A stretch of 48,786 nucleotides of DNA from Actinomycetota bacterium (GCA_005773635.1 SXHN01000070.1:1-48786); one strand, 5' to 3'; shown: positions 9,250 to 18,290, numbered from the stretch's first letter. Translations and numbers: made by a program. Notes: generated by a model not told the origin, from the sequence alone.

Positions 9250-9647
9250 GACGCGGTGCTCTTCGCGTGCGCGGTCGGCGTCGGAATCTCGGGCCACGTT
9301 GCAGCTCGAACCAATGCTCGTGTTGAAGCTGCACCGTTGAGTGCCGCAACCAACAGGTTTCGAACGGTGACGCGGTACTCGACGCAGAGGTCGCGCCGAG
9401 GGTTTTCGCACAGTTCGCTCGACGTGAAGTTGCACGCGATAGTTCGTTGCTGGAGAACCTCACTGTGCGCGAGCGCGACGTTCTGCGATTGTTATGTATA
9501 GGCCTCACGAATCGAGAGATTGCGCGTGAACTGGGCACCGGCGATGAGACGGTAAAGAGTCACGTGTCGCGCGTCTTGTTGAAGCTCGACGTACGTGATC
9601 GAGTGCAGGCCGTGATCTATGCCTACGAAACCGGGTTCGTTTCGTAG
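9250..9647 (+). pseudogene. Decayed NarL/FixJ-type response regulator
   Basis: Remnant of a two-component response regulator. The frame holding residues like GVGISGHVAARTN (about 9275-9313) resembles the end of a receiver domain, but the conserved Lys position is altered. A frameshift near 9345-9362 moves to the frame that begins NGDAVLDAEVAPRVFAQFARR, the usual linker, and continues into a complete LuxR helix-turn-helix (LTVRERDVLRLL ... IARELGTGDETVKSHV). The phosphoacceptor half is absent and an in-frame stop lies at 9324, so only the last 66 codons (from a TTG at 9447) could be expressed. It overlaps the 3' end of the convergent acyltransferase gene by 25 bases. No sensor kinase is nearby. 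Confidence 0.7.
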
Positions 9648-11359
9648 GGCTCCGCGACCGCAGGCTCGAGACGGTGGACTCCTTTGGGTTGCCATGAGAG
9701 TCCCTCGCTTTCACCTAGATAGTCGGCGAGGAGATACATGATCGAGAGCCACATTTCTGTGCCCTGCAGACCGCACGGTCTCGACAGTTCGAATGCGAAT
9801 CCTTCACCATCGACCCAACGAGTTGCGGTGTCGTTCAGCATGTCGGCGAGCGCGTCACGTAGTTCAGCTCTTCGGTAGTCACTTTGGCGCGCCGCAAGCC
9901 AGAGCGGATGCACGACATCGAGCACGTTGCAAGCGGTGCGATTACGTTGTATGAACCAATTGTTTTCTCGGCAGTGTGATACGACAGTGTCGACCGCAGC
10001 CTCAGGATGCGGCAACGGAATACCGAACTGAGCGTAGGTTCCGCGAGTGAGTCGGTAGAAGCCGTTCACTGGCATGAGCCATCCCCAGCCTCCGGGATCG
10101 ACTTGTCCCCACATCCCAGATCGTTTGTCCACGCGAGTCGTGAGCCATCCGAGTGCACTTTCGAGGCCGCGGGTTGATCCATGATGGCGACGATTGAGAT
10201 AGACCGCAGTGGCATAGAAATCGAGCCAACTTCCGGCAGGCCACGCGAGGCGAGTCCAAGGGAGATCATCGAGTCGCGCGACGAGTTCGTCTCCCGTGAG
10301 CTGATCGACGACATGGATTGCTGTAGTTGGCGCTGCGCCTAACACTTCGAGGGCGTAACCACACGAAAGGACGCCATACGTTTGGTATTCGGCGTCGAAT
10401 CGTAGAGCGAGTGGATCTTCACCCAGAGGTGGCTCCGTGGGGTCCAAGAACAATCCTGTGAGATCGTCCTGCAAGCCTGCGATCCAGATTGCAAGCGAAG
10501 TAGCCGAACCCGCCGCGGTCGTGTTGTTAAATGCCGCGGCGATCTCGATGGCATCGCAGGTTGGCCGCACGCGCCATGGCTCGTTCGGCGTGTCGACGTA
10601 TAGGGCGACTCCTGCGCCATCGCTAACAATTCGTTCATAATTTGCATGGCTGAGATCAACGACGCGGCAACGTTCTAGGACCTCGGGCCACTCCTCGCGA
10701 ACCCGCTGATCAAACGATGTCAGCACATCACGACGCGCGCGACTTGTGCGATTCGCCCGGCCTTGCGTTTGGTCATCGCGATCATGTCGGTCGTATAAGA
10801 CCCTCGCTGGAACCCCTCCCACGACTGACCACGCAGGCACATCCTTTGTGATCACACTGCCCGCCGCGAGCACCGAATGTGCACCGACCGTGACGCCGTC
10901 GCAGATCACGACGTGGGTCCCGATCCACACGTCGTCTTCCACGACTATTCCCTTTTCGGTCAGTCCTTGCACCCAAATCGGATGTTCGAGACTGTCGAAG
11001 TTGTGATTGAAGCCGTAGAGCGAGGCGAATTGAGCGATGCGCACTCCATTGCCGAGTGTGACTCTGCCTGCGAGCACCACATAGGGGTTGAGCGAACAGT
11101 CGTCGCCCATGGTCACTCTGTCGCGCAATACGCAACCGGTTGCTACGAAGCTGCGGTCGCCCACTGATAACGATTCGCACACGATGTGCGCGCCCCATGC
11201 GAGATATACGCGTTCACCGAGAGTTGCTGAACTCTGTTGACGAATTTGAGCTTGTCGATCTTCCTGCCCCGGCCAGGTGCCAGACTGCGACCAGACCACA
11301 TGCCACGGTTCAGCTTCTACGATCTCGTCAGTGAGATTGGTCGCGCCAACTTCACTCAT
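9623..11359 (-). CDS. Hexapeptide-repeat acyltransferase fused to an alpha/alpha-toroid-like domain
   Basis: A 578-residue protein with two halves. Residues about 45-190 are a left-handed beta-helix acetyltransferase of the WbbJ/maltose O-acetyltransferase kind, with hexapeptide turns (LGNGVRIAQFASLYGFNHN, VWIGTHVVICDGVTVGAHSVLAAGSVITKDV in outline), catalytic-type His119 and the closing VVGGVPAR. Residues about 290-560 contain helix pairs of the prenyltransferase/terpene-cyclase toroid type (for example FDAEYQTYGVLSCGYALEVLG, WGQVDPGGWGWLMPVNGFYR), without an obvious terpene DxDD motif. The ATG at 11359 is chosen because the longer frame upstream overlaps the divergent lipoprotein gene. Probable role: O-acylation of a sugar or natural product; the second domain's role is unknown. 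Confidence 0.75.
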   Translation of the reverse strand: MSEVGATNLTDEIVEAEPWHVVWSQSGTWPGQEDRQAQIRQQSSATLGERVYLAWGAHIVCESLSVGDRSFVATGCVLRDRVTMGDDCSLNPYVVLAGRVTLGNGVRIAQFASLYGFNHNFDSLEHPIWVQGLTEKGIVVEDDVWIGTHVVICDGVTVGAHSVLAAGSVITKDVPAWSVVGGVPARVLYDRHDRDDQTQGRANRTSRARRDVLTSFDQRVREEWPEVLERCRVVDLSHANYERIVSDGAGVALYVDTPNEPWRVRPTCDAIEIAAAFNNTTAAGSATSLAIWIAGLQDDLTGLFLDPTEPPLGEDPLALRFDAEYQTYGVLSCGYALEVLGAAPTTAIHVVDQLTGDELVARLDDLPWTRLAWPAGSWLDFYATAVYLNRRHHGSTRGLESALGWLTTRVDKRSGMWGQVDPGGWGWLMPVNGFYRLTRGTYAQFGIPLPHPEAAVDTVVSHCRENNWFIQRNRTACNVLDVVHPLWLAARQSDYRRAELRDALADMLNDTATRWVDGEGFAFELSRPCGLQGTEMWLSIMYLLADYLGESEGLSWQPKGVHRLEPAVAEPYETNPVS

Positions 11360-11495
11360 TGCTTCCACCGACAACGGCGCGCTGACTCCAGGCCGAAGCT
11401 GCACGGTTGGTATACATCGTGAGCATGCTGGAAGCGTAAGTGCCGCAATTGAGCTGCGTCCACTGTAATTGTGCGTTTGGCGCGAGACTCCGCAC

Positions 11496-12503
11496 ATGAC
11501 GTATCGAACTTCACGGGTAGCCATTGGTATCGCAGCGCTGGTCGTCGGCCTCGCGAGTTGTTCATCGGGGGATGGGACCGACGTGCGGCCATCAACGACT
11601 CGTGCCGATCGCCCCGGCACAACTACCACCCGTCGTCCTCCAGCGGTCGTCATTGAGACGGTCACGATTCGAGCCAATGGACTGATCTTTGATGCGCGTT
11701 CGAGCGGGCCCGTGGATGGCGAGCTCGTGGTATTGCTGCATGGTTTCCCGCAGTCCTCGTACGAGTGGCGTTCGCAGTTATTGGCGCTCGGCCGTGCGGG
11801 TTTCCGCGCGGTGGCACCAGATCAGCGGGGGTATTCCACAGGTGCTCGACCGACGAGCGACTCCGAATACACCATTGATCACATGGTCGACGACACAATT
11901 GCAATAGCCGACGAGCTCGGCGCGCAACGGTTTCATGTTGTGGGCCATGACTGGGGCGCAGGTGTTGCATGGGCGGTGGCGATCGCGCACCCGAACCGAA
12001 TCGCGAGTTTGAGTGCCCTGTCGGTGCCGCACCCCGCGGCCTACGCAAAGGCCACACGTGATGAAAATGGTGAGCAGCGATCAAAACAGGGGTACATCGG
12101 CGCATTCGTTGCTCCGGGCGCCGCCGCTGCGCTTGGTGCTGACATCGAGGGCTTCCTGCGTATCGCGTTTGGCAGCGCCGCAACTGATGCCGACGTCGCC
12201 GAGTATGCGAAGGTGCTCGGCGAGCCCGGCGCGCTCGACGCTGCGTTAGCTTGGTACCGCGCTAACAATTTGCGCGGCGGGCTGGGCGACGGGGCCGGCG
12301 CAGTGACGGTCCCAACATTATTTGTCTTCGGCACCGCAGACTGCTGCCTCGGACGAGACGCCGCGGATCTCACTGAGAACTATGTAACCGGTCCGTATCA
12401 GTATGAAGTCCTTGAAGGTATTTCGCATTGGCTGCCCGAAGAAGCCGCGGAATCAGTCAACGAACTGTTGCTGCAACACGTGGCAAAATATCCCGCCAAC
12501 TGA
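11496..12503 (+). CDS. Lipoprotein epoxide hydrolase-like alpha/beta hydrolase
   Basis: A 335-residue alpha/beta hydrolase with a lipoprotein signal: a hydrophobic stretch ending in the lipobox LASC puts the acylated Cys at 22, followed by a Ser/Thr/Pro-rich linker to residue 50. The catalytic core is of epoxide hydrolase or haloalkane dehalogenase type: HGFP oxyanion motif at 82-85, Asp152 as nucleophile in GHDWGAG (Asp in place of Ser), Asp282 as likely acid in FGTADCCLG and His311 in ISHW. The ATG at 11496 is chosen because the lipoprotein signal starts there. A surface-anchored epoxide hydrolase-like enzyme is unusual; most relatives are cytosolic. Substrate unknown. Confidence 0.82.
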   Translation: MTYRTSRVAIGIAALVVGLASCSSGDGTDVRPSTTRADRPGTTTTRRPPAVVIETVTIRANGLIFDARSSGPVDGELVVLLHGFPQSSYEWRSQLLALGRAGFRAVAPDQRGYSTGARPTSDSEYTIDHMVDDTIAIADELGAQRFHVVGHDWGAGVAWAVAIAHPNRIASLSALSVPHPAAYAKATRDENGEQRSKQGYIGAFVAPGAAAALGADIEGFLRIAFGSAATDADVAEYAKVLGEPGALDAALAWYRANNLRGGLGDGAGAVTVPTLFVFGTADCCLGRDAADLTENYVTGPYQYEVLEGISHWLPEEAAESVNELLLQHVAKYPAN

Positions 12504-12550
12504 GTAGAGGGCTAGTGCAGAGTCTTCGCTGAGAGCGCCGCGTGCCTGGC

Positions 12551-12556
12551 TAGAAT
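12551..12556 (+). promoter_or_regulatory. -10 box of a leaderless-type promoter
   Basis: TAGAAT lies 6 bases before the ATG at 12563, with no Shine-Dalgarno sequence between. This matches the -10-to-start spacing of leaderless actinobacterial transcripts. Confidence 0.5.
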
Positions 12557-12562
12557 TTTCCA

Positions 12563-12862
12563 ATGGCTTTGACGCATTGGGCATTTCTATATACCGACGA
12601 TGGCGCGAGTGAATCTGGCGACGTGACCGTGGTCGACAATGGAATGTGTCGGAGTGTCTTCGTTGGAGTACCAAACGTTGACGCTGGCGTAGCAATTACC
12701 GCATCCCTCGTCGATGATGGTGCCCAACTCATTGAACTATGTGGCGGGTTCGGCCCGGTCGGTACTGCGAAGGTGCTTGAGGCTATTCAGCATCGTGTGC
12801 CCGTTGGCTCAGTTGGTTACGGCCCCGAGTCAGTCGATGGTGTTCACGCGCTGTTCTCCTAG
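12563..12862 (+). CDS. DUF6506 family protein
   Basis: A 99-residue cytosolic protein of the DUF6506 family, recognised by the start WAFLYTDDG and the strongly conserved segment LIELCGGFGPVGTAKVLEAI at residues 57-76, followed by VPVGSVGYGPESVDG. Length is complete. The family has no known reaction. It stands alone, with a leaderless-type promoter, and is convergent with the DNA glycosylase gene, 21 bases from its stop. Confidence 0.8.
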   Translation: MALTHWAFLYTDDGASESGDVTVVDNGMCRSVFVGVPNVDAGVAITASLVDDGAQLIELCGGFGPVGTAKVLEAIQHRVPVGSVGYGPESVDGVHALFS

Positions 12863-12883
12863 GCGGGCCTCGGCCCTTCTCCT

Positions 12884-13789
12884 TCACCAGCCACGGATAT
12901 CGCGCGGTGCTGTTCTTGGTCCGTATTTGGGTGGAGAGATGTTGCCGAGATGAAGAAGTTTCACCACGCGTCGTCGGTGTCCTCGATAGGGCTCGAGGAG
13001 TTCAATCATCCGTTCGTCGGTGCCGCGAGCTTCGCGGGCGAGCGCCCAGCTGACCACGTTCGGTACGTGAAAATCGCCGACAGGAATCGCGTCGGGATCT
13101 CCCAACGCAGTGCCGATCACCAACGATGCCGTCCAGATGCCGATGCCCGGAATCGCGGTCATGCGTGTGTACGCATCTGTTGTGGGAATGTCGACGATGG
13201 CCTCTAGCTTCGCAGCGACACGCGCGCAGGCGATGAGGATGTCGGCCCGTTTGCGTTCGATACCGTGCTGATGCAGGTCGTGGTAGGCCAGTTTTGCGAG
13301 CGTCTCAGGCGCTGGGCCTATCCGCAGGGTCGTCGGTCCGGGCGCTGGTTCGCCGAAGGCGCGAGCCAGACTTCGCCAACTTCGGTTGGCTTCGATTGTC
13401 GTCACCTTTTGGCCCAAGATCGTTGGGGCTAGCGCGTCCCACACAAGCCCGGTTCGCCCCAATCGCAGCCCTCGATGATCGCGATGAAGATTCGCGACGA
13501 CGCGATGATGTGCGGTGAACGCATCGATGTGATCATAGAGACCCAACAGTGCTGGAACCTGCGTGGTTGCCCAATGCGCGCCCGGCCCCCACGCGGTTGC
13601 GTGAACAGTTGACGCAGTCGCGCGTAACCGAACGGTGGCGAGGCCGTGTGGAGTACGTGAAGCGCGCCAAGCTTCGTGCACGAGTTGGTCGTCGTGTCGT
13701 GCGACGTTCACTCGTGTCCCAAGGGTGGCGCGGAGATCGAGCTGGCCTTCGAACTCGAAGCGCTCAGATATTGCGTGGTCTATTGACAC
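12884..13789 (-). CDS. DNA-3-methyladenine glycosylase (AlkA/HhH-GPD family)
   Basis: Base-excision repair enzyme of 301 residues that removes alkylated purines from DNA. The C-terminal half is an HhH-GPD domain: the segment ILGQKVT at about 124-130, the helix-hairpin-helix AIPGIGIWTASLVIG at 212-226, and the catalytic Asp239 in PVGDFHVPN. The N-terminal half is an AlkA-like domain without clear motifs. No iron-sulphur cysteines are present, which fits AlkA rather than Nth/MutY. It starts with GTG at 13789, 51 bases downstream of the DUF2505 gene on the same strand, so the two may be cotranscribed. Confidence 0.85.
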   Translation of the reverse strand: MSIDHAISERFEFEGQLDLRATLGTRVNVARHDDQLVHEAWRASRTPHGLATVRLRATASTVHATAWGPGAHWATTQVPALLGLYDHIDAFTAHHRVVANLHRDHRGLRLGRTGLVWDALAPTILGQKVTTIEANRSWRSLARAFGEPAPGPTTLRIGPAPETLAKLAYHDLHQHGIERKRADILIACARVAAKLEAIVDIPTTDAYTRMTAIPGIGIWTASLVIGTALGDPDAIPVGDFHVPNVVSWALAREARGTDERMIELLEPYRGHRRRVVKLLHLGNISPPKYGPRTAPRDIRGW

Positions 13790-13840
13790 GATTATCCGAG
13801 AATAGAAACGACGCGTCGAATGGCTACAAGAAATCCACGC

Positions 13841-14338
13841 CTACGAATTCGCAGTCTTTAGCCAACGGTCCGCGGCTGCAAATTCCTCGGTCAACGTTCG
13901 GCGCGCATCGTTCTTTCCAATCCAATCAGCGATTTTGCCACCGACGATCGGAATCTTCACGTCGACGCGGATCGCAACGGTGTGCGTGCACCCTTCGCCG
14001 TTGGGCACGAGACGCATCGTGCCCGAGATCTTTACCGGCGCACCTTGCACCTCAACGTTGAAGGTACCTTTCCATGCTTGGCCGTCATGTTCCCAAACGT
14101 CGGTTTGCACCATGGTGTTGGTCGGCTTCAGCACCTTCTTCGCGAAGCTTGGGAGCTCGACGTCGACGACCCGTGACGATGTGATCCGTAACTGCGAGGC
14201 GTTGAGGTCACACTCGGTGATCGTGATATTGCGGTGGCCCATCGAGGTGTAACGCTCGGTGATGGCGTCACGGTTGGCGAACATCGCCAGCACAGTGTCG
14301 ATCGACGCGTCGTAGTCGTGTGATTCGCTGAGTTCCAT
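13841..14338 (-). CDS. DUF2505 family protein (SRPBCC-like)
   Basis: A 165-residue protein of the DUF2505 family, common in actinobacteria, with a START/SRPBCC-like ligand-binding fold by family knowledge. Visible hallmarks are the opening LSESHDYDASIDTVLAMFA, the RVVDVELPSFAKKVL stretch at about 56-70, and the terminal helix ending EFAAADRWL. No signal peptide or membrane segment. AAAGG lies 6 bases before the ATG. Probably a hydrophobic-ligand or lipid-binding protein; no enzymatic residues can be pointed to. It heads a possible two-gene unit with the DNA glycosylase. Confidence 0.8.
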   Translation of the reverse strand: MELSESHDYDASIDTVLAMFANRDAITERYTSMGHRNITITECDLNASQLRITSSRVVDVELPSFAKKVLKPTNTMVQTDVWEHDGQAWKGTFNVEVQGAPVKISGTMRLVPNGEGCTHTVAIRVDVKIPIVGGKIADWIGKNDARRTLTEEFAAADRWLKTANS

Positions 14339-14408
14339 AGTGCACCTTTCAGTTCGCGCTCATGGTTGCCGAAGTCGCGCGCTCACGCAAGTGATTCTTT
14401 GAAGGCAT

Positions 14409-15902
14409 CTAGCGTTGAAGCCCGCGAATCATGAGATTGTGGGTGATTTGTTCGACTATGGGGGAGTTGCCGGTAAGGCCGCACGCCCAATCGGTGGATC
14501 CTGAGGTGAAAACGAAACCACCCGGTTCGTGAATGCCCATCACCGCGTGGCCGTGATGGAGTGCCGCGACAGCTTCCGCACCTTCGTTGGCCAGGGCGCG
14601 CGCCGCGATGAATTCAATCTCCGACGGCACTCCGTCGGCCGGCGGTCGCGGCGCGTTGGTGCGATTGAAGTGTTGTGCGGGTGCGAGCCCGAGGATCGCG
14701 AAGTCGGCGGGTGTTCCGTCGCTGCCTGTGGGCGTGGGTATGCCGTTGTGCATGGTGAAATCGCAGCCGTCGCATTCGTACCCCACCACCACTGCATCGG
14801 ATCCAATGAGATCTCCGTAGGTAACTCCGGTGTTATCAAACACCCAATGGTCTGGCTGATACGTGGTGTAACCACCAGCACCCGACGCAACAACATTGCC
14901 GATGCGGTGATATCCGCCGCGCACAAAACTCACGCCCGTCATGTGATTTTCGGGACGTTGGATGAGATGGTCCGACCACATCGCGGTGAGGAGATGCTGT
15001 TGGTCGGTGCCGAATACTGGGTCGCGTTTGAATAGCCCTTTGTACCCGACCATCGTACGGCCACCGTCATCGAGACGTACCTGCCAAAATGCAGTATTGC
15101 CCGAAAGAAATAGTGCGTTGCCCCCGCCATTTGTGAATGCTTCGACGGTGTCGCGCATTGGCGACGACCAATATTCGTCGTGTCCGACCGAGAGGTAGAG
15201 CCGGCGATCTTCGAGTGCTCGCGGGTCTTCAAGATCTGAGTTGAGTGCGTAGTCGAGTTCGTAGCCGTTGCGTTCGGCCCAACGAACAAACGGCAACTCG
15301 TAGTTCGGCCAACCGGCAGACCCCGCCCACTGTGTGAATTGATGATTGCGCAGATACGCTACGTGCGCGCGGTTTCCGGGGTCGGGTGTGTTCATCACCG
15401 TGACGCGACTACCAGGGCCTTCAGGTTTGCGCAGTAGGCCTTTCGCCATCGGCCGTTGAAACGAGACGTGCGTGCCGTTTTCGTAGAGGTTGCGGCCACC
15501 AAAATCGTTGTAGGCATTCCAAGTGTTCGTGGCAAGTGCGATCAACGGTCGTGATGGATCCGGTTTCGTGGCGCGTACAACAAAAAATGCGATGGCCTCG
15601 TGAGCCGAACGCGCTGCGTTCGTTGCGACGACCACTTCGTAGTACCCACTGCGCCAATCGGCACCAATTGTGATCAGGAGTGCCGCCGGCCATTCGCAGC
15701 CGTGCGCGGCAGCGTTGTCAGGTAGTTCGTGGGGTTCGATTGCGCACTCTCCGCGCCAGACAACTTCACGTCTAGCCCCGATGCGCGCGATCATGACTTG
15801 GGCAAGCCCAGCAGGCCCGGCGACATGCACACCGACTGCTTCGCCCGCGACGACGGATTGTGGCCACGCGTAGACTGCAGATTCGCTCAACACTTCGCTC
15901 AT
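14409..15902 (-). CDS. N,N-dimethylformamidase large-subunit-like protein
   Basis: A 497-residue protein matching the C-terminal domain of the N,N-dimethylformamidase beta (large) subunit. Characteristic stretches are TNTWNAYNDFGGRNLYENG (about 124-142), LNSDLEDP, and LYLSVGHDEYWSSPMRD (about 235-251). The iron-binding residues of the amidase are a Tyr pair and a Glu; the conserved HDEYW is in the right place but I cannot assign every ligand. True large subunits are about 760 residues and act with a small subunit; here the protein is shorter and no small subunit is adjacent, so the substrate may differ from dimethylformamide. The gene has a leaderless-type promoter and follows the monooxygenase gene on the same strand. 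Confidence 0.75.
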   Translation of the reverse strand: MSEVLSESAVYAWPQSVVAGEAVGVHVAGPAGLAQVMIARIGARREVVWRGECAIEPHELPDNAAAHGCEWPAALLITIGADWRSGYYEVVVATNAARSAHEAIAFFVVRATKPDPSRPLIALATNTWNAYNDFGGRNLYENGTHVSFQRPMAKGLLRKPEGPGSRVTVMNTPDPGNRAHVAYLRNHQFTQWAGSAGWPNYELPFVRWAERNGYELDYALNSDLEDPRALEDRRLYLSVGHDEYWSSPMRDTVEAFTNGGGNALFLSGNTAFWQVRLDDGGRTMVGYKGLFKRDPVFGTDQQHLLTAMWSDHLIQRPENHMTGVSFVRGGYHRIGNVVASGAGGYTTYQPDHWVFDNTGVTYGDLIGSDAVVVGYECDGCDFTMHNGIPTPTGSDGTPADFAILGLAPAQHFNRTNAPRPPADGVPSEIEFIAARALANEGAEAVAALHHGHAVMGIHEPGGFVFTSGSTDWACGLTGNSPIVEQITHNLMIRGLQR

Positions 15903-15908
15903 GCTGCG

Positions 15909-15914
15909 AACCTA
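15909..15914 (-). promoter_or_regulatory. -10 box of a leaderless-type promoter
   Basis: On the minus strand TAGGTT lies 6 bases before the ATG at 15902 and no Shine-Dalgarno sequence is present. It sits next to the first copy of the palindromic repeat. Confidence 0.4.
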
Positions 15915-15922
15915 TGTCGTTT

Positions 15923-16056
15923 GGCGCGACGCATCCCCGTCGCGGTCCCACAGAAGCCGCGCGTACCGCCAGATCGTGGGACTACTGGGCGTCCGGCGCG
16001 GCGCATCCCGTCGTGGTCCCACAGAAGCCGCGTGTGCCGCCAGATTGTGGGACCAC
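15923..16056. repeat. Two tandem copies of a 62-63 bp palindromic (REP-like) element
   Basis: Copy 1 is 15923-15985 and copy 2 is 15995-16056, period 72 bases, differing by six substitutions and one indel. Copy 2 carries a perfect 11-base inverted repeat: GTGGTCCCACA (16013-16023) and TGTGGGACCAC (16046-16056) with a 22-base GC-rich loop. Copy 1 keeps only the inner 7 bases (GTCCCAC/GTGGGAC). The pair fills the gap between two genes on the minus strand, starting 7 bases after the stop of the monooxygenase gene, a usual place for REP elements that stabilise or end transcripts. Confidence 0.75.
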
Positions 16057-16062
16057 GCGGGG

Positions 16063-17853
16063 CTACGCGTTGTGGGTTACTTCGAGACCTTCGAAGGTGC
16101 CGTCGGCTCGCCATTGTTCGAGGCGCTCAATGTATTCGAACGGTCGACCCATGTACGCGCCAGCGCGGGCAGAGCGCATATCGCCGGCGCCCTCATTGTT
16201 GAGGTATCCAGGCGTGCATGCCTCGTTGTAGCGGCCGAGCTTCATCAAATTGGTTAAAATGATGTTGAACCACTCGGCTTCAGCTTCGGCAGTTGGTTCG
16301 ATCGTGTCGATCGCTTTGGATTCGCACATTGCGATGACTTTCGCGATGTGCAGCGCGGTCGCAGTAATTGTGTGCAAGAAGTTGATTGCTTGGCCGCCTT
16401 GTACTGTGCTGATCATCAGCAGGTTTGGGAAGCCACGCGTATGAATGCCGTACAACGTTGACGGCCCCTCGTTCCACGCTTCGCTGAGGGTGATTCCGTT
16501 GTGACCAGTCGGATCGAAACCGAGACGATGGGTGTAGTCGGTCATGACTTCGAAGCCTGACGCGTAGATCAAACAGTCAACTCCGTACTCGATCCCACCG
16601 GCAACAACGCCCGTCGGCGTGATGCGATCGACTCCTCTGCCATCAGTGTCGACAAGCGTGACGTTGGGTTGGTTGAACGTGGGGAGATATTCGTCGTGGA
16701 AACAAAGTCGCTTGCACAGTTGGTTGTAATAGGGCTTGAGCGACTCGGCAGTCGTTGGATCTTTGACAATTGCCGCCACGCGTTGTCGAACGCGTTCCAT
16801 GTTCTCAAAATCGATGCGCTCGAGTGCAGCTTCGTGTTCCTTCGTAGCGGCCGGACCTCGCGTGTCGACGTACAACATCTCGCCCCAGCCGTCTTGTATG
16901 AGATCCACGTCGGGTTGATCGCCGATTACTAGCGCTGTGAAGTTGTCGATTCGCTCCTGTTGCCAACCGGGTTTGAGCGACGCCACCCACTCGGGGTCGG
17001 TTGGTTGATTGTTGCGAACGCCGACGCTCGATGGCGTGCGTTGGAACACGAAGAGTTCCTTGGCGGCCTCGCCCAACTTCGGGATTGCCTGCACAGCAGT
17101 TGCGCCAGTCCCGATGATGCCAACGCGCTTGTCAGCCAGCTTGTCCATGAACTCCAGCGGATTACCGCCGGTGTACGCATAGTCCCAACGGCTCGTGTGG
17201 AAGCTGTGCCCAGAAAACGATTCGATGCCTGCGATACCTGGCAGCTTGGCTTTGTGGAGCACTCCACCCGCCACGACCAAAAAGCGCGCAGACAGCCGGT
17301 CGCCGCGCGTCGTTGCAACGGTCCAGCGATGCGTGGTGTCGTTCCATGCCGCGGCCTCGACCTCCGTTTGGAATAGCGCTGCTGGGTAGAGGTCGAAGTG
17401 TCGGCCGATGAGTTGGCAATACGCGAAGATTTCGGGAGCCTTCGCATACTTCTCGGTGGGGATGTATCCGGTTTCTTCAAGCAGCGGGAGGTAGCTATAC
17501 GACTCCACATCGCAGGCAGCTCCTGGGTAACGGTTCCAATACCAGGTGCCGCCAAAATCGGCGGCCTTATCAATGATTCGAAAGCTGTTCACACCCTCCT
17601 TGCGCAGGTTTGCGGCAGCCAACATGCCACCGAAGCCGCCCCCGACGATGACAACTTCAATCTCTTCGACGATCGGGTCGCGTGTGAAGCCGGGTGCCGC
17701 GTAGGGGTCCGCATCGATATCTTTAAACACCGCGTCGAGTTCGAGATATTGACTATTTCCGTCGGATCGCAAGCGCTTTTCGCGTTCAATCCGGTAACGC
17801 TCACGAAGTTCGGCTTCGGCAATGACCGGCGCGCCGGCGTCTCGGTTGGCCAT
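16063..17853 (-). CDS. Baeyer-Villiger flavin monooxygenase
   Basis: A 596-residue FAD- and NADPH-dependent type I Baeyer-Villiger monooxygenase, inserting oxygen next to a ketone to give an ester or lactone (or oxidising heteroatoms). The FAD motif GGGFGG is at 71-76, the family fingerprint [12 protein letters not shown] at 212-223, and the NADPH Rossmann motif GTGATA at 247-252. An N-terminal extension of about 60 residues resembles that of the cyclododecanone and steroid monooxygenases rather than the shorter cyclohexanone enzymes. AAGGAG precedes the ATG by 11 bases. It lies within a set of lipid- and steroid-type oxidation genes. The precise ketone is unknown. Confidence 0.92.
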   Translation of the reverse strand: MANRDAGAPVIAEAELRERYRIEREKRLRSDGNSQYLELDAVFKDIDADPYAAPGFTRDPIVEEIEVVIVGGGFGGMLAAANLRKEGVNSFRIIDKAADFGGTWYWNRYPGAACDVESYSYLPLLEETGYIPTEKYAKAPEIFAYCQLIGRHFDLYPAALFQTEVEAAAWNDTTHRWTVATTRGDRLSARFLVVAGGVLHKAKLPGIAGIESFSGHSFHTSRWDYAYTGGNPLEFMDKLADKRVGIIGTGATAVQAIPKLGEAAKELFVFQRTPSSVGVRNNQPTDPEWVASLKPGWQQERIDNFTALVIGDQPDVDLIQDGWGEMLYVDTRGPAATKEHEAALERIDFENMERVRQRVAAIVKDPTTAESLKPYYNQLCKRLCFHDEYLPTFNQPNVTLVDTDGRGVDRITPTGVVAGGIEYGVDCLIYASGFEVMTDYTHRLGFDPTGHNGITLSEAWNEGPSTLYGIHTRGFPNLLMISTVQGGQAINFLHTITATALHIAKVIAMCESKAIDTIEPTAEAEAEWFNIILTNLMKLGRYNEACTPGYLNNEGAGDMRSARAGAYMGRPFEYIERLEQWRADGTFEGLEVTHNA

Positions 17854-18290
17854 CGTGAACCCTGCTCCTTGATCGTTCCTGCGCTACTGAATTTCACCCC
17901 AAGAACAGAACTCCACTCTGTGTCCTGCGAGTGCTGCAGGCTACGTGCGGCGGTGCACTCTGGCCGATACGCGACGGTCCCCAGTCGCCGACCTTGCACC
18001 AATAGTCACAAGCGAAGCCGATGGGCCTGACGGTTCAGAGCGCGCGCATCCGATTGTTACGGGCGTTGTGTTCGAGTTCGGCGAGGCCTAGGTGTTCCAG
18101 CAACGGCGGAATGTACATTCCGAATCGGCCCCTCAGACCCTTCTTGAGGCCGTACCAACCACCGATTGGATTTTCATCGGATCGACCCCAAGCCTCGACG
18201 GTTCCGTCCTTGGCAGGTTTTGTTCGTCGGCCGAGCCGAGATCCATCCAGTCGCCATGGTTTCTGTAGCATCGCGAGAAAAGGAGACGCC
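17854..18290. other. Intergenic stretch with an unassigned coding-like frame
   Basis: The 437 bases between the divergent monooxygenase and SnoaL-like genes hold no gene I can name. On the minus strand, 18035-18304 is an open frame of 89 codons with coding-like codon use that ends in LLEHLGLAELEHNARNNRM and a TGA. It overlaps the start of the SnoaL-like gene, so it may be the 3' remnant of a lost gene. The remainder shows no repeat or RNA-like structure. Confidence 0.3.

Noticed and set aside
9623-11677. The longer acyltransferase frame beginning at 11677
   Set aside because: The extra 106 codons overlap the divergent lipoprotein gene and look non-coding; the acyltransferase starts at 11359.
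12865-12880. GGGC-CTCG-GCCC followed by TTCTCCTT after the DUF6506 gene
   Set aside because: Only a 4-pair stem; common by chance in this base composition.
15899-16114. Small frames across the palindromic repeats
   Set aside because: They are Arg-rich translations of the repeat on either strand and have no ribosome binding site.
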